From JAEZDP01 sp044508265 (GTDB taxonomy: Bacteria; Acidobacteriota; Vicinamibacteria; Vicinamibacterales; Vicinamibacteraceae), in contig JBIQIB010000023.1 of NCBI GenBank assembly GCA_044508265.1, positions 1 to 40,749 of the forward strand: a stretch of DNA of 40,749 nt, in the 5' to 3' direction. Of this stretch, positions 18,545 to 29,659 are shown piece by piece. Position 1 is the first letter of the stretch, and every line of letters starts with the position of its first letter. The notes under the pieces were generated by a model, which was not told the DNA's origin, did no database searches, and saw only the letters and a list, made by a program, of their open reading frames with translations. The position numbers and the translations under genes were made by a program.

Positions 18545-20281
18545 TCAGGCCTTGGCCTTCTTCCCCGCCGCTGCCGGGCGGGCCGCTGCCGCCGCAGGCA
18601 CCGCCGGCGGTCCGATGATCCTGTTGGTCAGATACTGCTGGCCGATCGTGAGCAGGTTGCTCATCAGCCAGTACAGCACGAGGCCGCTCGGCGCCCACAG
18701 GAAGAACACCATGAACATCAGCGGCATGAACATCATCACGCGCTGCTGCGCCGGGTCCATCCCCGCGTTGGGCGTGATCCACTGCTGCCACAGCATCGTG
18801 GCGCCCATGATTACCGGGGTGACGTAGTACGGGTCCTGCGCCGACAGGTCCTGGATCCACAGCGCGAACGGCGCGCCGCGCAGTTCGATGGCGGTCGCCA
18901 GCAGCGAGTAGAACGCAAACAGGACCGGCATCGTCAGGAGCATCGGCACGCACCCGCTCGCCGGGTTGACGCCCGCCGTGCGATACAGCTCCATCAGCTC
19001 CTGGTTCATCTTCTGCTTGGCTGGATCGGTCGCCTTCAGCCCGGCGTACCGCTCCTGGATGGCCTTCACCCGCGGCTGCAACTGCTGCATCTTGCGCATC
19101 GACACCACGCTCTTGTGCCGCAGCGGGAAGATGACGATGTTGATCAGCAGCGTCAGCAGGATGATCGACCATCCGTAATTGCCCACGTACCCGTTGATCC
19201 ACTTGAGCGCCTGCAGCAGCGGCACCACGAGCCAGGCGAACCAGCCGAAGTGGATGGTGCGCACCAGCTGCTGGTCGGAGCGGATCAGCTGGTCGAAGTC
19301 CTTCGGGCCCAGGTAGAACTTGATCTCGGTCGGCGGCTCCGCAAACGACAGCGCGTACTCGACGAGCGGCTTCGGGCCCGTGGCGGTCGGCACCGCATGG
19401 GTCGCGTACTCCACGCGCGTCTGCCTGTCGAGCAGCGCGGCGCCGAGGAAGTAGTGGTCGTCCATGCCGGCGTACCGGAACGACGCCTCGAACACGCGCT
19501 TCGTGGCGAAGTCGTCGGGCGCGAGCCGCTCGACGTCCTCGGCGAAGGTGATGCCCTGCGGGCCCTGATAATAGGTGCCGAAGAAGAACCCGCCGGAACT
19601 CTGCGCCCTGTCGATGTCGCCGAGGCCGGGACCGCTGTGCACGGTGAAGTTCAACGGCTTTCCGTGATCGGTCACCTGGGCGGCCATGCCGAGCAGGAAC
19701 GGCTGGCCGTCGCGCTCGAAGGTGAACACCTTCGTCGCGGCCAGACCCTCTGCGTCGCGATACTCGAACGTCAGCGTCCGCGGGTCGTCGCCGCTGCCGT
19801 CAATCGTGAGGCTGTCGGCGCTCGGCTTGAAGAGCGCCTCGGCCAGACGCCCTGACACGGAGGTGTCTCCGGTCGTGAGCGAGAAGGCCGGGCGCACGGG
19901 CGCGTCGACGTTGCCGAGCAGCAGGTCGATCGGCTCGCCGTCGCTGCCGTTGTAGCCGGTGAGGGTCCAGCGGCGCAGCACAGCGCCACGGGTCGAGAAC
20001 TCCGCGCGGACGTGCGGCGTCGTCACGACGACGATTTCGTCGCGCTCGGCGGCCACCAGTGGCGTCGCTGCGGCGGCGGGTGCCGGCTCCGACGCAGCGG
20101 GCTGCGCCGCGGCGTCGGCCACCGCGGGACCCTGCCCGGGAACCGTTTGCGGGGCCGCCGTGGACGCTGTGGCGGCGACATCCGCCGGCGTGGGCGGCGC
20201 CGGACGAGGCGCCAGGAACGTCTGGTAGAGGAAGAGCACGACCAGCGAGAGCAGGACGGCCTGGATGACTCGGTTTTCCAT
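18545..20281 (-). CDS. yidC: Membrane protein insertase YidC/OxaI
   Basis: This 578-residue inner-membrane insertase works with or without SecYEG. The first membrane helix is at residues 4-22 (RVIQAVLLSLVVLFLYQTF). A Pro/Ala-rich linker follows (about 24-80), then the large periplasmic beta domain of Gram-negative YidC (about 85-350, EIVVVTTPHVRAEFSTRGAVL onward). The conserved insertase core with five helices begins at HFGWFAWLVVPLLQALKWIN and includes NYGWSIILLTLLINIVIFPLRHKS. It ends in a basic AAAARPAAAGKKAKA tail that can contact the ribosome. The ATG at 20281 fits the conserved N-terminus; upstream codons in frame have no homology. The large periplasmic domain supports a two-membrane cell envelope. 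Confidence 0.97.
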   Translation of the reverse strand: MENRVIQAVLLSLVVLFLYQTFLAPRPAPPTPADVAATASTAAPQTVPGQGPAVADAAAQPAASEPAPAAAATPLVAAERDEIVVVTTPHVRAEFSTRGAVLRRWTLTGYNGSDGEPIDLLLGNVDAPVRPAFSLTTGDTSVSGRLAEALFKPSADSLTIDGSGDDPRTLTFEYRDAEGLAATKVFTFERDGQPFLLGMAAQVTDHGKPLNFTVHSGPGLGDIDRAQSSGGFFFGTYYQGPQGITFAEDVERLAPDDFATKRVFEASFRYAGMDDHYFLGAALLDRQTRVEYATHAVPTATGPKPLVEYALSFAEPPTEIKFYLGPKDFDQLIRSDQQLVRTIHFGWFAWLVVPLLQALKWINGYVGNYGWSIILLTLLINIVIFPLRHKSVVSMRKMQQLQPRVKAIQERYAGLKATDPAKQKMNQELMELYRTAGVNPASGCVPMLLTMPVLFAFYSLLATAIELRGAPFALWIQDLSAQDPYYVTPVIMGATMLWQQWITPNAGMDPAQQRVMMFMPLMFMVFFLWAPSGLVLYWLMSNLLTIGQQYLTNRIIGPPAVPAAAAARPAAAGKKAKA

Positions 20282-20304
20282 GTAGAACGTGCCTTCCGGG
20301 GCGC

Positions 20305-20550
20305 TCAGGGCGTGCGGCGGGCGGGCGGTGGCACCGGGTCGAAACCCGAGCCGCCAAAGGGATGACAGCGGGCGAGCCGCCGCAGGGTCAGCCACGACCC
20401 GCGCAGGGAGCCGTGTGTCGTGATGGCCTCGACGCCATACCTCGAGCACGACGGCTCGAAACGGCAGGCGCCACGGAAGAGAGGCGACAACAGCGCCTGG
20501 TAGAGACGGATCGCGCCGACGAGCACCGGGACGCCCGGATCAGCCGGCAT
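20305..20550 (-). CDS. yidD: Membrane protein insertion efficiency factor YidD
   Basis: This 81-residue small protein of the YidD/DUF37 family is thought to help YidC-dependent insertion at the inner membrane. An N-terminal amphipathic helix (VLVGAIRLYQALLSPLF) is followed by the cysteine motif CRFEPSCSRYGVEAITTHG and the C-terminal RRLARCHPFGGSGFDPVP. I place the start at the ATG 20550, which has GGAG 6 bases upstream. This makes the gene overlap rnpA by 11 bases, the common arrangement. A longer frame to 20628 is an rnpA shadow. Confidence 0.93.
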   Translation of the reverse strand: MPADPGVPVLVGAIRLYQALLSPLFRGACRFEPSCSRYGVEAITTHGSLRGSWLTLRRLARCHPFGGSGFDPVPPPARRTP

Positions 20551-20911
20551 CTCCCGCTCCAGCGCGGGCAAGCGAACGGGCAAGCCCCTTGCGAACCGTG
20601 GCATGGTAGTCGGCTTCAAGCTGGTCATACGGGGCCGTCACGAACTCGCGGCGCGGGATGATCACCACGTCCACCGCACGGGCGGGACGTGCCCGCCGGA
20701 ACAGCTCGCGGGCCCTGCGCTTGGCGCGATTCCTCACGACGGCCGGCCCCAGCTTCTTCGTCGCCGACACACCGAGCCTGGCGGCCGGCAGCGCATTCGG
20801 TCGGACGAAGACGGTCATGAAGCGGCCGTGCTGTCTGATGCCGGCATCGTAGGCCTGGACGAAATCGCGGCGCCGGCGAATGCGATCGCCGGGGCGGAGC
20901 GTCTGGCGCAT
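20540..20911 (-). CDS. rnpA: Ribonuclease P protein component
   Basis: This 123-residue basic protein assists the RNase P RNA in cleaving tRNA 5' leaders. The family signature RNRAKRRARELFR is at 60-72, preceded by RLGVSATKKLGPAVVR; the N-terminal LRPGDRIRRRRDFVQAYDAG is also typical. It is placed between rpmH (33 bases upstream) and yidD, the near-universal order. The C-terminal Ala/Gly tail is slightly longer than in E. coli. Confidence 0.96.
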   Translation of the reverse strand: MRQTLRPGDRIRRRRDFVQAYDAGIRQHGRFMTVFVRPNALPAARLGVSATKKLGPAVVRNRAKRRARELFRRARPARAVDVVIIPRREFVTAPYDQLEADYHATVRKGLARSLARAGAGDAG

Positions 20912-20944
20912 GCGGCGTCAGCGTGAAGGCGGCGCCAGCCCGGC

Positions 20945-21091
20945 CTAGAGTTCCGACGACACCGACAGCCGCTTGCGGCCCTTTGCACGACGGCGCTTGA
21001 GGACGAGGCGCCCGTTCTTGCTGGCCATGCGCACGAGGAACCCGTGGGTACGCGCGCGGCGACGACGATTCGGCTGATAAGTCCGCTTCAT
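20945..21091 (-). CDS. rpmH: 50S ribosomal protein L34
   Basis: This 48-residue, extremely basic protein has the canonical L34 sequence pattern: MKRTYQPNRRRRARTHGFLVRM, then ASKNGRLVLKRRRAKGRKRL, with a short VSSEL tail. The ATG at 21091 is fixed by this N-terminus. It is the first gene of the leftward rpmH-rnpA-yidD-yidC-khpB-mnmE-mnmG-rsmG set and has a good promoter about 80 bases upstream. Confidence 0.98.
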   Translation of the reverse strand: MKRTYQPNRRRRARTHGFLVRMASKNGRLVLKRRRAKGRKRLSVSSEL

Positions 21092-21519
21092 GATGGTCTG
21101 TCCGACGGGGCGTCCACGTGACGTGGCCGCTGTGGAATCTGTCGGCGGCCGGGCATCGACCGCGAACTCTTGATGGTAGACGAGGCCACCGGTCGAGTCA
21201 ATCAAACCTGGTCGTTGCGGGCGTGGACCGGCGCGATTACGGACGCGCTTCCGTGTGCCTCGATGCGTGTGCTACAGTCGCGTCCCTGCCCCTCTACAGG
21301 CAGACTTTTCCACAGCTGTTAATAAAACTGTGGAAAAACACGATGTTTCGCCGGCCACAGCGGAGGGATCCTCCGGAAAATCGAAGGTCGGCATCGGAGC
21401 ACGTCTCGTAACCTGAAGCAATTGCATAAGTTCAGTGACGTTTCGCCCTCCCGTCGGGGCGTCATATCGTCGTCTCGGTGCAGCGAAAGTCCAGCGCGGC
21501 CATACCGGCGGAATCGGGC
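21092..21519. other. Probable oriC: rpmH-dnaA intergenic region with an inverted pair of DnaA boxes
   Basis: The 428 bases between divergent rpmH and dnaA hold two perfect matches to TTWTNCACA in inverted orientation: TTTTCCACA at 21306-21314 (plus) and the same sequence on the minus strand at 21329-21337. A locally AT-rich stretch (GTTAATAAAAC) lies between them. A 6-bp hairpin with arms CGGAGG and CCTCCG follows at about 21360-21374. The location next to dnaA and rpmH, with parAB nearby, makes this the likely origin or part of a bipartite origin with the dnaA-dnaN spacer. Only two strong boxes is few, so the exact limits are uncertain. Confidence 0.65.
21173..21201 (-). promoter_or_regulatory. 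Predicted sigma70-type promoter of rpmH
   Basis: On the minus strand TTGACT (21201-21196) and TACCAT (21178-21173) are separated by exactly 17 bases. The predicted start lies near 21166, giving a leader of about 75 bases before the rpmH ATG. It points away from dnaA, so the origin region is bounded by divergent transcription. Confidence 0.6.
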
Positions 21520-22875
21520 ATGACACCATCAAACAGCCCTATTTGGGCCCGCGTGCTCGAACGAATCGAGGCCAAGCTCAACAGGCATACGTTCCTGACC
21601 TGGTTCGCGCCGACCCGCCTGCTCCGGGATCAGGGCGACGCGCTGACCGTGGAAGTGCCGGACACGACGGTCCGCGACTGGCTCCTGCGCCACTACGGCA
21701 CCATCCTGGCTGAAGCGCTCGCGGAGATCGGCCGGCCGGGAGCCTCTGTCGCCTTCGTCGCCGCCGCAGACGCCGCCGCCGAAGGCTACTCCCCCCAGGA
21801 GGAGGCGCTCCTCCATCAGGCCGCAGACGCCCCGGTGGCCGCGGAGCCGGGCCAGGCCGGCACCGCCGGCCTCAACCCCCGGTATTCCTTCGACACGTTC
21901 GTCGTGGGGCCTTCGAACCAGTTCGCGCATGCCGCGGCGCGTGCCGTCGCCGAGACGCCGGGCCGCTCCTACAACCCGCTGTTCGTCTACGGCGGGGTGG
22001 GCCTCGGCAAGACCCACCTGATGCACGCCATCGGGCAGTACATCGTGCGCCACGACGAGCCGATGGCGCTGACCTACATCTCGACCGAGCGGTTCATGAA
22101 CGAGATGATCAACGCCATCAGGTACGAGCGGATCATCGAGTTCCGGGAGCGGTACCGCAACGTGGACGTGCTGCTCGTGGACGACATCCAGTTCCTGGCC
22201 GGCAAGGAAGCCACGCAGAACGAGTTCTTCCACACGTTCAATGCCCTCTACGACGCCAGCAAGCAGATCGTGCTCAGCAGCGACTGCCCGCCGCACGAGA
22301 TTCCGGCGCTCGAGGAGCGGCTCCGGTCACGGTTCAACTGGGGCCTGATCGCCGACATCCAGCCGCCCGATCTCGAGACGAAGGTCGCCATCCTCAAGAA
22401 GAAGGCCGACGCCGACGGGGTGCCGCTGCCGGACAACGTGGCGCTGTACATCGCCACGAAGATCAAGTCGAACATCCGGGATCTCGAGGGGTCGCTCATC
22501 CGGCTGGTGGCCTACGCGTCGCTCACCGGGCGCGAGGTGACGCTGCCGCTCGCCCAGGACGTGCTGCGCAACGTGATCGGCGGCGAGGAGCGCGCCATCA
22601 CCGTCGACACCATCCTCAAGTTCGTCGGCGAGTACTACGGTCTGCGGGTCAGCGAACTGAAGGCGGCCAGCAACTCGCGCACCGTCGTCATCCCGCGACA
22701 GGTGGCGATGTACCTGTGCAAGCAGCTCACGTCTGCCTCGCTGCCGGACATCGGCCGGGCGTTCAACAAGCACCACTCCACCGTGATCCACTCGATTCGG
22801 AAGGTCGAGGAAGACCGCAAGCGGGACGGCGATTTCAACAGCCAGATCGCCGCCATGCTCGACAATTTCCGCTAG
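21520..22875 (+). CDS. dnaA: Chromosomal replication initiator protein DnaA
   Basis: This 451-residue AAA+ protein binds DnaA boxes and opens oriC. Domain I starts with IWARVLERIEAKLNRHTFLTWFAPTRLL. A short Ala-rich domain II covers about 85-115. Domain III has Walker A GGVGLGKTH (158-166), Walker B VLLVDDIQFLAGKE (217-230) and sensor regions. Domain IV ends with the DNA-reading DIGRAFNKHHSTVIHSIRKVEED. I choose the ATG at 21520 (GGCGGA 7 bases upstream, natural N-terminus) over an in-frame GTG at 21478 with no ribosome-binding site. It has a long leader containing the DnaA boxes, so autoregulation by DnaA is likely. Confidence 0.97.
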   Translation: MTPSNSPIWARVLERIEAKLNRHTFLTWFAPTRLLRDQGDALTVEVPDTTVRDWLLRHYGTILAEALAEIGRPGASVAFVAAADAAAEGYSPQEEALLHQAADAPVAAEPGQAGTAGLNPRYSFDTFVVGPSNQFAHAAARAVAETPGRSYNPLFVYGGVGLGKTHLMHAIGQYIVRHDEPMALTYISTERFMNEMINAIRYERIIEFRERYRNVDVLLVDDIQFLAGKEATQNEFFHTFNALYDASKQIVLSSDCPPHEIPALEERLRSRFNWGLIADIQPPDLETKVAILKKKADADGVPLPDNVALYIATKIKSNIRDLEGSLIRLVAYASLTGREVTLPLAQDVLRNVIGGEERAITVDTILKFVGEYYGLRVSELKAASNSRTVVIPRQVAMYLCKQLTSASLPDIGRAFNKHHSTVIHSIRKVEEDRKRDGDFNSQIAAMLDNFR

Positions 22876-23159
22876 GTTCCGGGATTTCCACAGCCCACCC
22901 TGTGCAGCCGCTGTGCAGCGTCTGCGGATCCCGGCGGCGGGCCCGGCGCCCACAGCCCGAGGGCGGGTTTTGCACAGCCCGCTTCCACAGCGTAAGTTCC
23001 TCGACGGAAAGCACTTGGATACGCTTTCCACGGCTTCAACTGGCCTTCTGTTCTCTGTTATACTTACCTTCTTGTGATCCTTGTCGGTTAAGAGATCCTT
23101 CAGGGCCACTTACGTGAAGTCGTTGCGCGTTCCCCTATCCACTCCGAGGTCGTCTCCGC
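22876..23159. other. dnaA-dnaN spacer with further DnaA-box-like sites
   Basis: This 284-base spacer is free of genes and rich in TNCACA-like words. One perfect DnaA box TTTTGCACA is at 22968-22976, and a one-mismatch box ATTTCCACA is at 22884-22892. Several weaker CTGTGCAG and CTTCCACA words are near 22900-22990. It may be the second half of a bipartite origin or a DnaA control region for dnaN. The dnaN promoter lies near its 3' end. Confidence 0.5.
23035..23064 (+). promoter_or_regulatory. Predicted promoter of dnaN
   Basis: TATACT at 23059-23064 is preceded by TG one base upstream (extended -10, TGTTATACT), with a weak -35 TTCAAC 18 bases further up (23035-23040). The predicted start is near 23071, giving a leader of about 90 bases. 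Confidence 0.5.
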
Positions 23160-24326
23160 ATGGAACTCGTCGTCCGCAAGGCTGATCTGCTGAGAGAGCT
23201 GCAGCTGTTTCAGGGCATCGTCGAACGGAAGAACACGATGCCGGTCCTGGCCAACGTCCTGTTGCGAGCCGACGATGGCCAGGTAGAGATGGTGGCGACA
23301 GACCTCGACGTGGGTCTGCGGACGCACTGCACGGTGCAGAGCCTGGGCAAGCCGGGCACGCTGACGCTGCCGGCCAAGAAGCTCTTCGAGATCGTCAAGG
23401 CGCTGCCCGAGACGGACATCCGGATCGAGCAGGACAAGGGCGGTGTCCGGGTGGCGGCCGAACGGTTCGAGTCGAAGCTCTCCACGCTGCCGGCCGACGA
23501 CTTCCCGCAGGTGCCCGAGGCCGGCGCGGCCGTGGCGTCCATTGCGCCGGACGCGATGAAGCAGATGGCGGCCCGCACCATGTTCGCGATTACGGGCGAG
23601 GACACGCGCTACTACCTCAACGGCGCCCTGTTCGTGCTGCGTCCCGACAGCATGAGCCTGGTGGCCACGGACGGCCATCGTCTGGCCCTCGTGACCATCC
23701 CGGGCGCCACGGGCGTGGAGGCCGAGGAGAAGGTGCTGCTGCCCAAGAAGGCGCTCGGCGAACTGACGCGGCTGCTCGGCGTCGCGGGGCCAGCGACGAA
23801 GGACGAGCGCGCCGACGAGGCCGCGGAACAGCCGGAGGGCGCCGGGAAGGATGTCGCGCTCACGTTCGAGCGTGGCGAGAACCACCTGTTCTTCGGGGTC
23901 GGCGACAGGCGGCTGTTCTCGCGGATGATCGACGCGCAGTTCCCGGCCTACGACAGGGTCATCCCCAAGAACAACGACAAGGCCGTCGAGTTCGAGCGCG
24001 ACAGGCTGATGGCGGCCATCCGCCGCGTGGCGCTGCTCTCCAACGAGCGCTCGCGTGCCATCCGGTTCGTGATGTCCGACGACAAGGTCGAGGTCACGTC
24101 GAACAGCCCCGACCTCGGCGAGGCCAGCGAGGTGCTCCCGGTCAGCTACGACGGCCCGTCGGCGCAGGTCTGCTTCAACTCGCAGTACGTCGTCGACTTC
24201 CTGAACGCCGTCGAGACCGACCAGGTGCGCCTGTCGTTCCGCGACGAGATGAGCCAGGCCGTGATGACCCCCGTCGGCGCCGAGGGGTACGAGTACACCT
24301 ACGTGATCATGCCGATGCGCATCTGA
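23160..24326 (+). CDS. dnaN: DNA polymerase III beta subunit (sliding clamp)
   Basis: This 388-residue ring-forming processivity clamp of the replicative polymerase starts MELVVRKADLLRELQLFQGIVERKNTMPVLANVLL, as expected. The middle has LPADDFPQVPEA and MFAITGEDTRYYLNGALFVLRPDSMSLVATDGHRLAL. The C-terminus ends with QAVMTPVGAEGYEYTYVIMPMRI, the conserved peptide-binding face and last residues. A small acidic insertion (ATKDERADEAAEQPEGAGK, about residues 213-231) precedes the third repeat. gyrB follows after only 74 bases; the recF gene usually found here is missing. Confidence 0.97.
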   Translation: MELVVRKADLLRELQLFQGIVERKNTMPVLANVLLRADDGQVEMVATDLDVGLRTHCTVQSLGKPGTLTLPAKKLFEIVKALPETDIRIEQDKGGVRVAAERFESKLSTLPADDFPQVPEAGAAVASIAPDAMKQMAARTMFAITGEDTRYYLNGALFVLRPDSMSLVATDGHRLALVTIPGATGVEAEEKVLLPKKALGELTRLLGVAGPATKDERADEAAEQPEGAGKDVALTFERGENHLFFGVGDRRLFSRMIDAQFPAYDRVIPKNNDKAVEFERDRLMAAIRRVALLSNERSRAIRFVMSDDKVEVTSNSPDLGEASEVLPVSYDGPSAQVCFNSQYVVDFLNAVETDQVRLSFRDEMSQAVMTPVGAEGYEYTYVIMPMRI

Positions 24327-24400
24327 CATGCCGCGGCTGTCCAGCGCGTCGAGCAGCCGTGCCACGTCGGCCCGGCGTAGCCCGGTTGTGAAGAGTTTCG

Positions 24401-27013
24401 ATGTCCACCACTGCTGATACCCGCATGTCCGAAGACAACACACCGCAGGACGCGCCAGACCGTTCGATGATCTCCGACGCGTACGGCGCCGACAGCATCA
24501 AGGTGTTGGAGGGGCTCGAGGCGGTACGCAAGCGGCCGGGGATGTACATCGGGACCACCGGCGAGGCCGGCCTGCACCACCTGGTCTACGAAGTCGTCGA
24601 CAACTCGATCGACGAAGCCCTGGCCGGGTACTGCTCCGAGGTCAACGTCACGATCCACGTCGACAACTCCGTGACCGTCGTCGACGACGGCCGGGGCATC
24701 CCCGTCGGCATGCATGAGAGCGGCCGTCCGGCGGCCGAAGTCGTGCTGACGGTGCTCCACGCGGGCGGCAAGTTCAACCAGGAAGGCAGCGCCTACAAGG
24801 TGTCGGGCGGGCTGCACGGTGTGGGCGTCTCCGTCGTCAACGCCCTCTCCGAGCACCTCGAGCTCGAGATCTGGCGCGACGGCAAGGTCCACCAGCAGAC
24901 GTACGCCCGCGGCCTGCCGCAGACCGATCTGCTCGTGACCGGATCCACGCGGAAGCGCGGCACGCGGGTGCACTTCCGCCCCGACGCGACGATCTTCGAG
25001 GCCGTCACCTTCAGCTTCGACATCCTCAACAACCGCCTGCGCGAGCTGGCCTTCCTCAATGCCGGCATCGTCATCACGCTCGAGGACGAGCGCGGCGACG
25101 GGCGGTCCGTCCGGTACGAGTACAAGGGCGGCATCGTCGAGTACGTCGAGTTCCTGACGAAGGCGCGTCGCACGGTGCACGAGACGCCGATCTACATGCG
25201 CGGGACGCGCAACGACATCGACGTCGAGATCGCGCTGCAGTGGAACGACAGCTACGACGAGAACCTGTACACCTTCGCCAACAACATCAACACGCACGAA
25301 GGCGGGTTCCACCTCTCCGGCTTCAGGGCCGCGCTGACGCGCACCATCAACGCGTACGCCTCGGCGCACAACCTCACGAAGGACCTGAAGGACACGACGA
25401 TCAGCGGCGACGACGCCCGTGAGGGCCTCGCCGGCGTGATCAGCGTCAAGATCCCGAACCCGCAGTTCGAGGGGCAGACGAAGACGAAGCTCGGCAACAC
25501 CGAGGTCAAGGGCATCGTCGAGACCATCGTCAACGAACGTCTCGGGGCGTTCTTCGAGGAGAACCCGGCGGTCGCGAAGGCCATCGTCAACAAGGCCATC
25601 GACGCGGCGCGCGCGCGCGAGGCGGCCCGCAAGGCACGCGACCTGGTGCGCCGCAAGGGCGCGCTCGACGGCAGCACCCTGCCCGGCAAGCTGGCTGACT
25701 GCCAGGAACGCGACCCGGCGAAGAGCGAGATCTACATCGTCGAGGGCGACTCGGCAGGCGGCTCCGCCAAGCAGGGCCGCGACCGGAGCTTCCAGGCCAT
25801 CCTGCCCATCAAGGGCAAGATCCTGAACGTCGAGAAGGCACGCTTCGACAAGATGCTGAGCAGCGACGAGATCAAGACGATCATCGCCGCGCTCGGCACC
25901 GGCATCGGCCGGAAGCGCGACGACGGCGATCGCGAAGGCTTCGACATCTCGAAGCTGCGCTATCACCGCATCATCATCATGACCGACGCCGACGTCGACG
26001 GCTCGCACATCCGTACGCTTCTGCTTACGTTCTTCTACCGGCAGATGCGGGAGCTGATCGACAACGGGCACGTCTACATCGCGCAGCCCCCGCTGTACCG
26101 CGCCAAGCGCGGCAAGCAGGAGGTGTACATCAAGGACGATCGCGAGCTCGAGGCGTGGCTGATCCGCCGCGCGACCGAGTCACGCGTCCTGAAGCTCCTG
26201 GATCGCGGGCGCGAGATCTCCGGTGACGAGCTCGACGCGGTCCTGCACAAGCTGATCACCTTCGAGCGCAACCTGCGCTACGCCGAACGGCGCGGCCTGT
26301 CGCGCGAGGTGGTGCGCGCGCTGCTCGACGCCGGCGCCCGCGACCGCCAGTACTTCACCGACCGCGCGCGACTCGACGAGCTCGCCGCGAAGCTGTCGAG
26401 CGAAACGCAGCTGGTGCGCACCCGCGTGGACGAGGAGCATGGCGGCTTCATGCTCGAGATCGACGACAGGTCGGCGGGCTACCCCCGCGTGTCGGTCGCC
26501 GGCGCGACGTTCGTCGAATCGCCGGAATACCGCACGCTGCTCAACAGCTACCGCGACGTCGCCGACATCGGCGGCCGCATGGTGATTGCGCACGTGAGCC
26601 GCGGGCAGGAAGAGCCCGAGGACGTGGACGTCGAGGTCGATCTCGCCGCCGGCGCCGACGCGGCCGGTGCGCCGCCGGCGCCCGATGCCGGCGCCGAGGC
26701 TCCGGCGGCCGCGCGCCGTCCGCGCCGTGACGCCGATCACCACGTGTCGTCGATCTCCGAACTCGTCGACTACTTCCTCGAGGCCGGCCGCAAGGGCGTC
26801 GCCATCAACAGGTACAAGGGTCTGGGCGAGATGAACCCGGAGACCCTCTGGGAAACGACGATGGATCCGGAGGTGCGCACGCTCCTGCAGGTGCGCGCCG
26901 AGGACCACGCCGTGGCCGACCTGATGTTCTCGACCCTCATGGGCGACCAGGTGGAGCCCCGGCGGCAGTTCATCGAGGACCACGCCCTCGACGTGAAGAA
27001 CCTGGACATCTAG
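24401..27013 (+). CDS. gyrB: DNA gyrase subunit B
   Basis: This 870-residue ATPase subunit of gyrase has the GHKL ATP-binding region EVVDNSIDEALAGY, DDGRGIPVGMHESGRPAAEVVLT and GGLHGVGVSVVNALS. The TOPRIM domain starts at EIYIVEGDSAGGSAKQGRDR and ends with the metal-binding MTDADVDGSHIRTLLLTFFYR. Between TOPRIM and the C-terminus lies the long insertion typical of Gram-negative GyrB. At about residues 745-783 it includes a low-complexity Ala/Pro/Asp stretch ending in RRPRRDADHH. The C-terminal tail (RYKGLGEMNPETLWETTMDP onward) is canonical. The stop TAG is directly followed by the gyrA ATG, so the two are co-translated. ParE is less likely given the insertion and neighbours. Confidence 0.96.
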   Translation: MSTTADTRMSEDNTPQDAPDRSMISDAYGADSIKVLEGLEAVRKRPGMYIGTTGEAGLHHLVYEVVDNSIDEALAGYCSEVNVTIHVDNSVTVVDDGRGIPVGMHESGRPAAEVVLTVLHAGGKFNQEGSAYKVSGGLHGVGVSVVNALSEHLELEIWRDGKVHQQTYARGLPQTDLLVTGSTRKRGTRVHFRPDATIFEAVTFSFDILNNRLRELAFLNAGIVITLEDERGDGRSVRYEYKGGIVEYVEFLTKARRTVHETPIYMRGTRNDIDVEIALQWNDSYDENLYTFANNINTHEGGFHLSGFRAALTRTINAYASAHNLTKDLKDTTISGDDAREGLAGVISVKIPNPQFEGQTKTKLGNTEVKGIVETIVNERLGAFFEENPAVAKAIVNKAIDAARAREAARKARDLVRRKGALDGSTLPGKLADCQERDPAKSEIYIVEGDSAGGSAKQGRDRSFQAILPIKGKILNVEKARFDKMLSSDEIKTIIAALGTGIGRKRDDGDREGFDISKLRYHRIIIMTDADVDGSHIRTLLLTFFYRQMRELIDNGHVYIAQPPLYRAKRGKQEVYIKDDRELEAWLIRRATESRVLKLLDRGREISGDELDAVLHKLITFERNLRYAERRGLSREVVRALLDAGARDRQYFTDRARLDELAAKLSSETQLVRTRVDEEHGGFMLEIDDRSAGYPRVSVAGATFVESPEYRTLLNSYRDVADIGGRMVIAHVSRGQEEPEDVDVEVDLAAGADAAGAPPAPDAGAEAPAAARRPRRDADHHVSSISELVDYFLEAGRKGVAINRYKGLGEMNPETLWETTMDPEVRTLLQVRAEDHAVADLMFSTLMGDQVEPRRQFIEDHALDVKNLDI

Positions 27014-29647
<2,634 letters not shown>

Positions 29648-29659
29648 CGCGTCCCCCGC

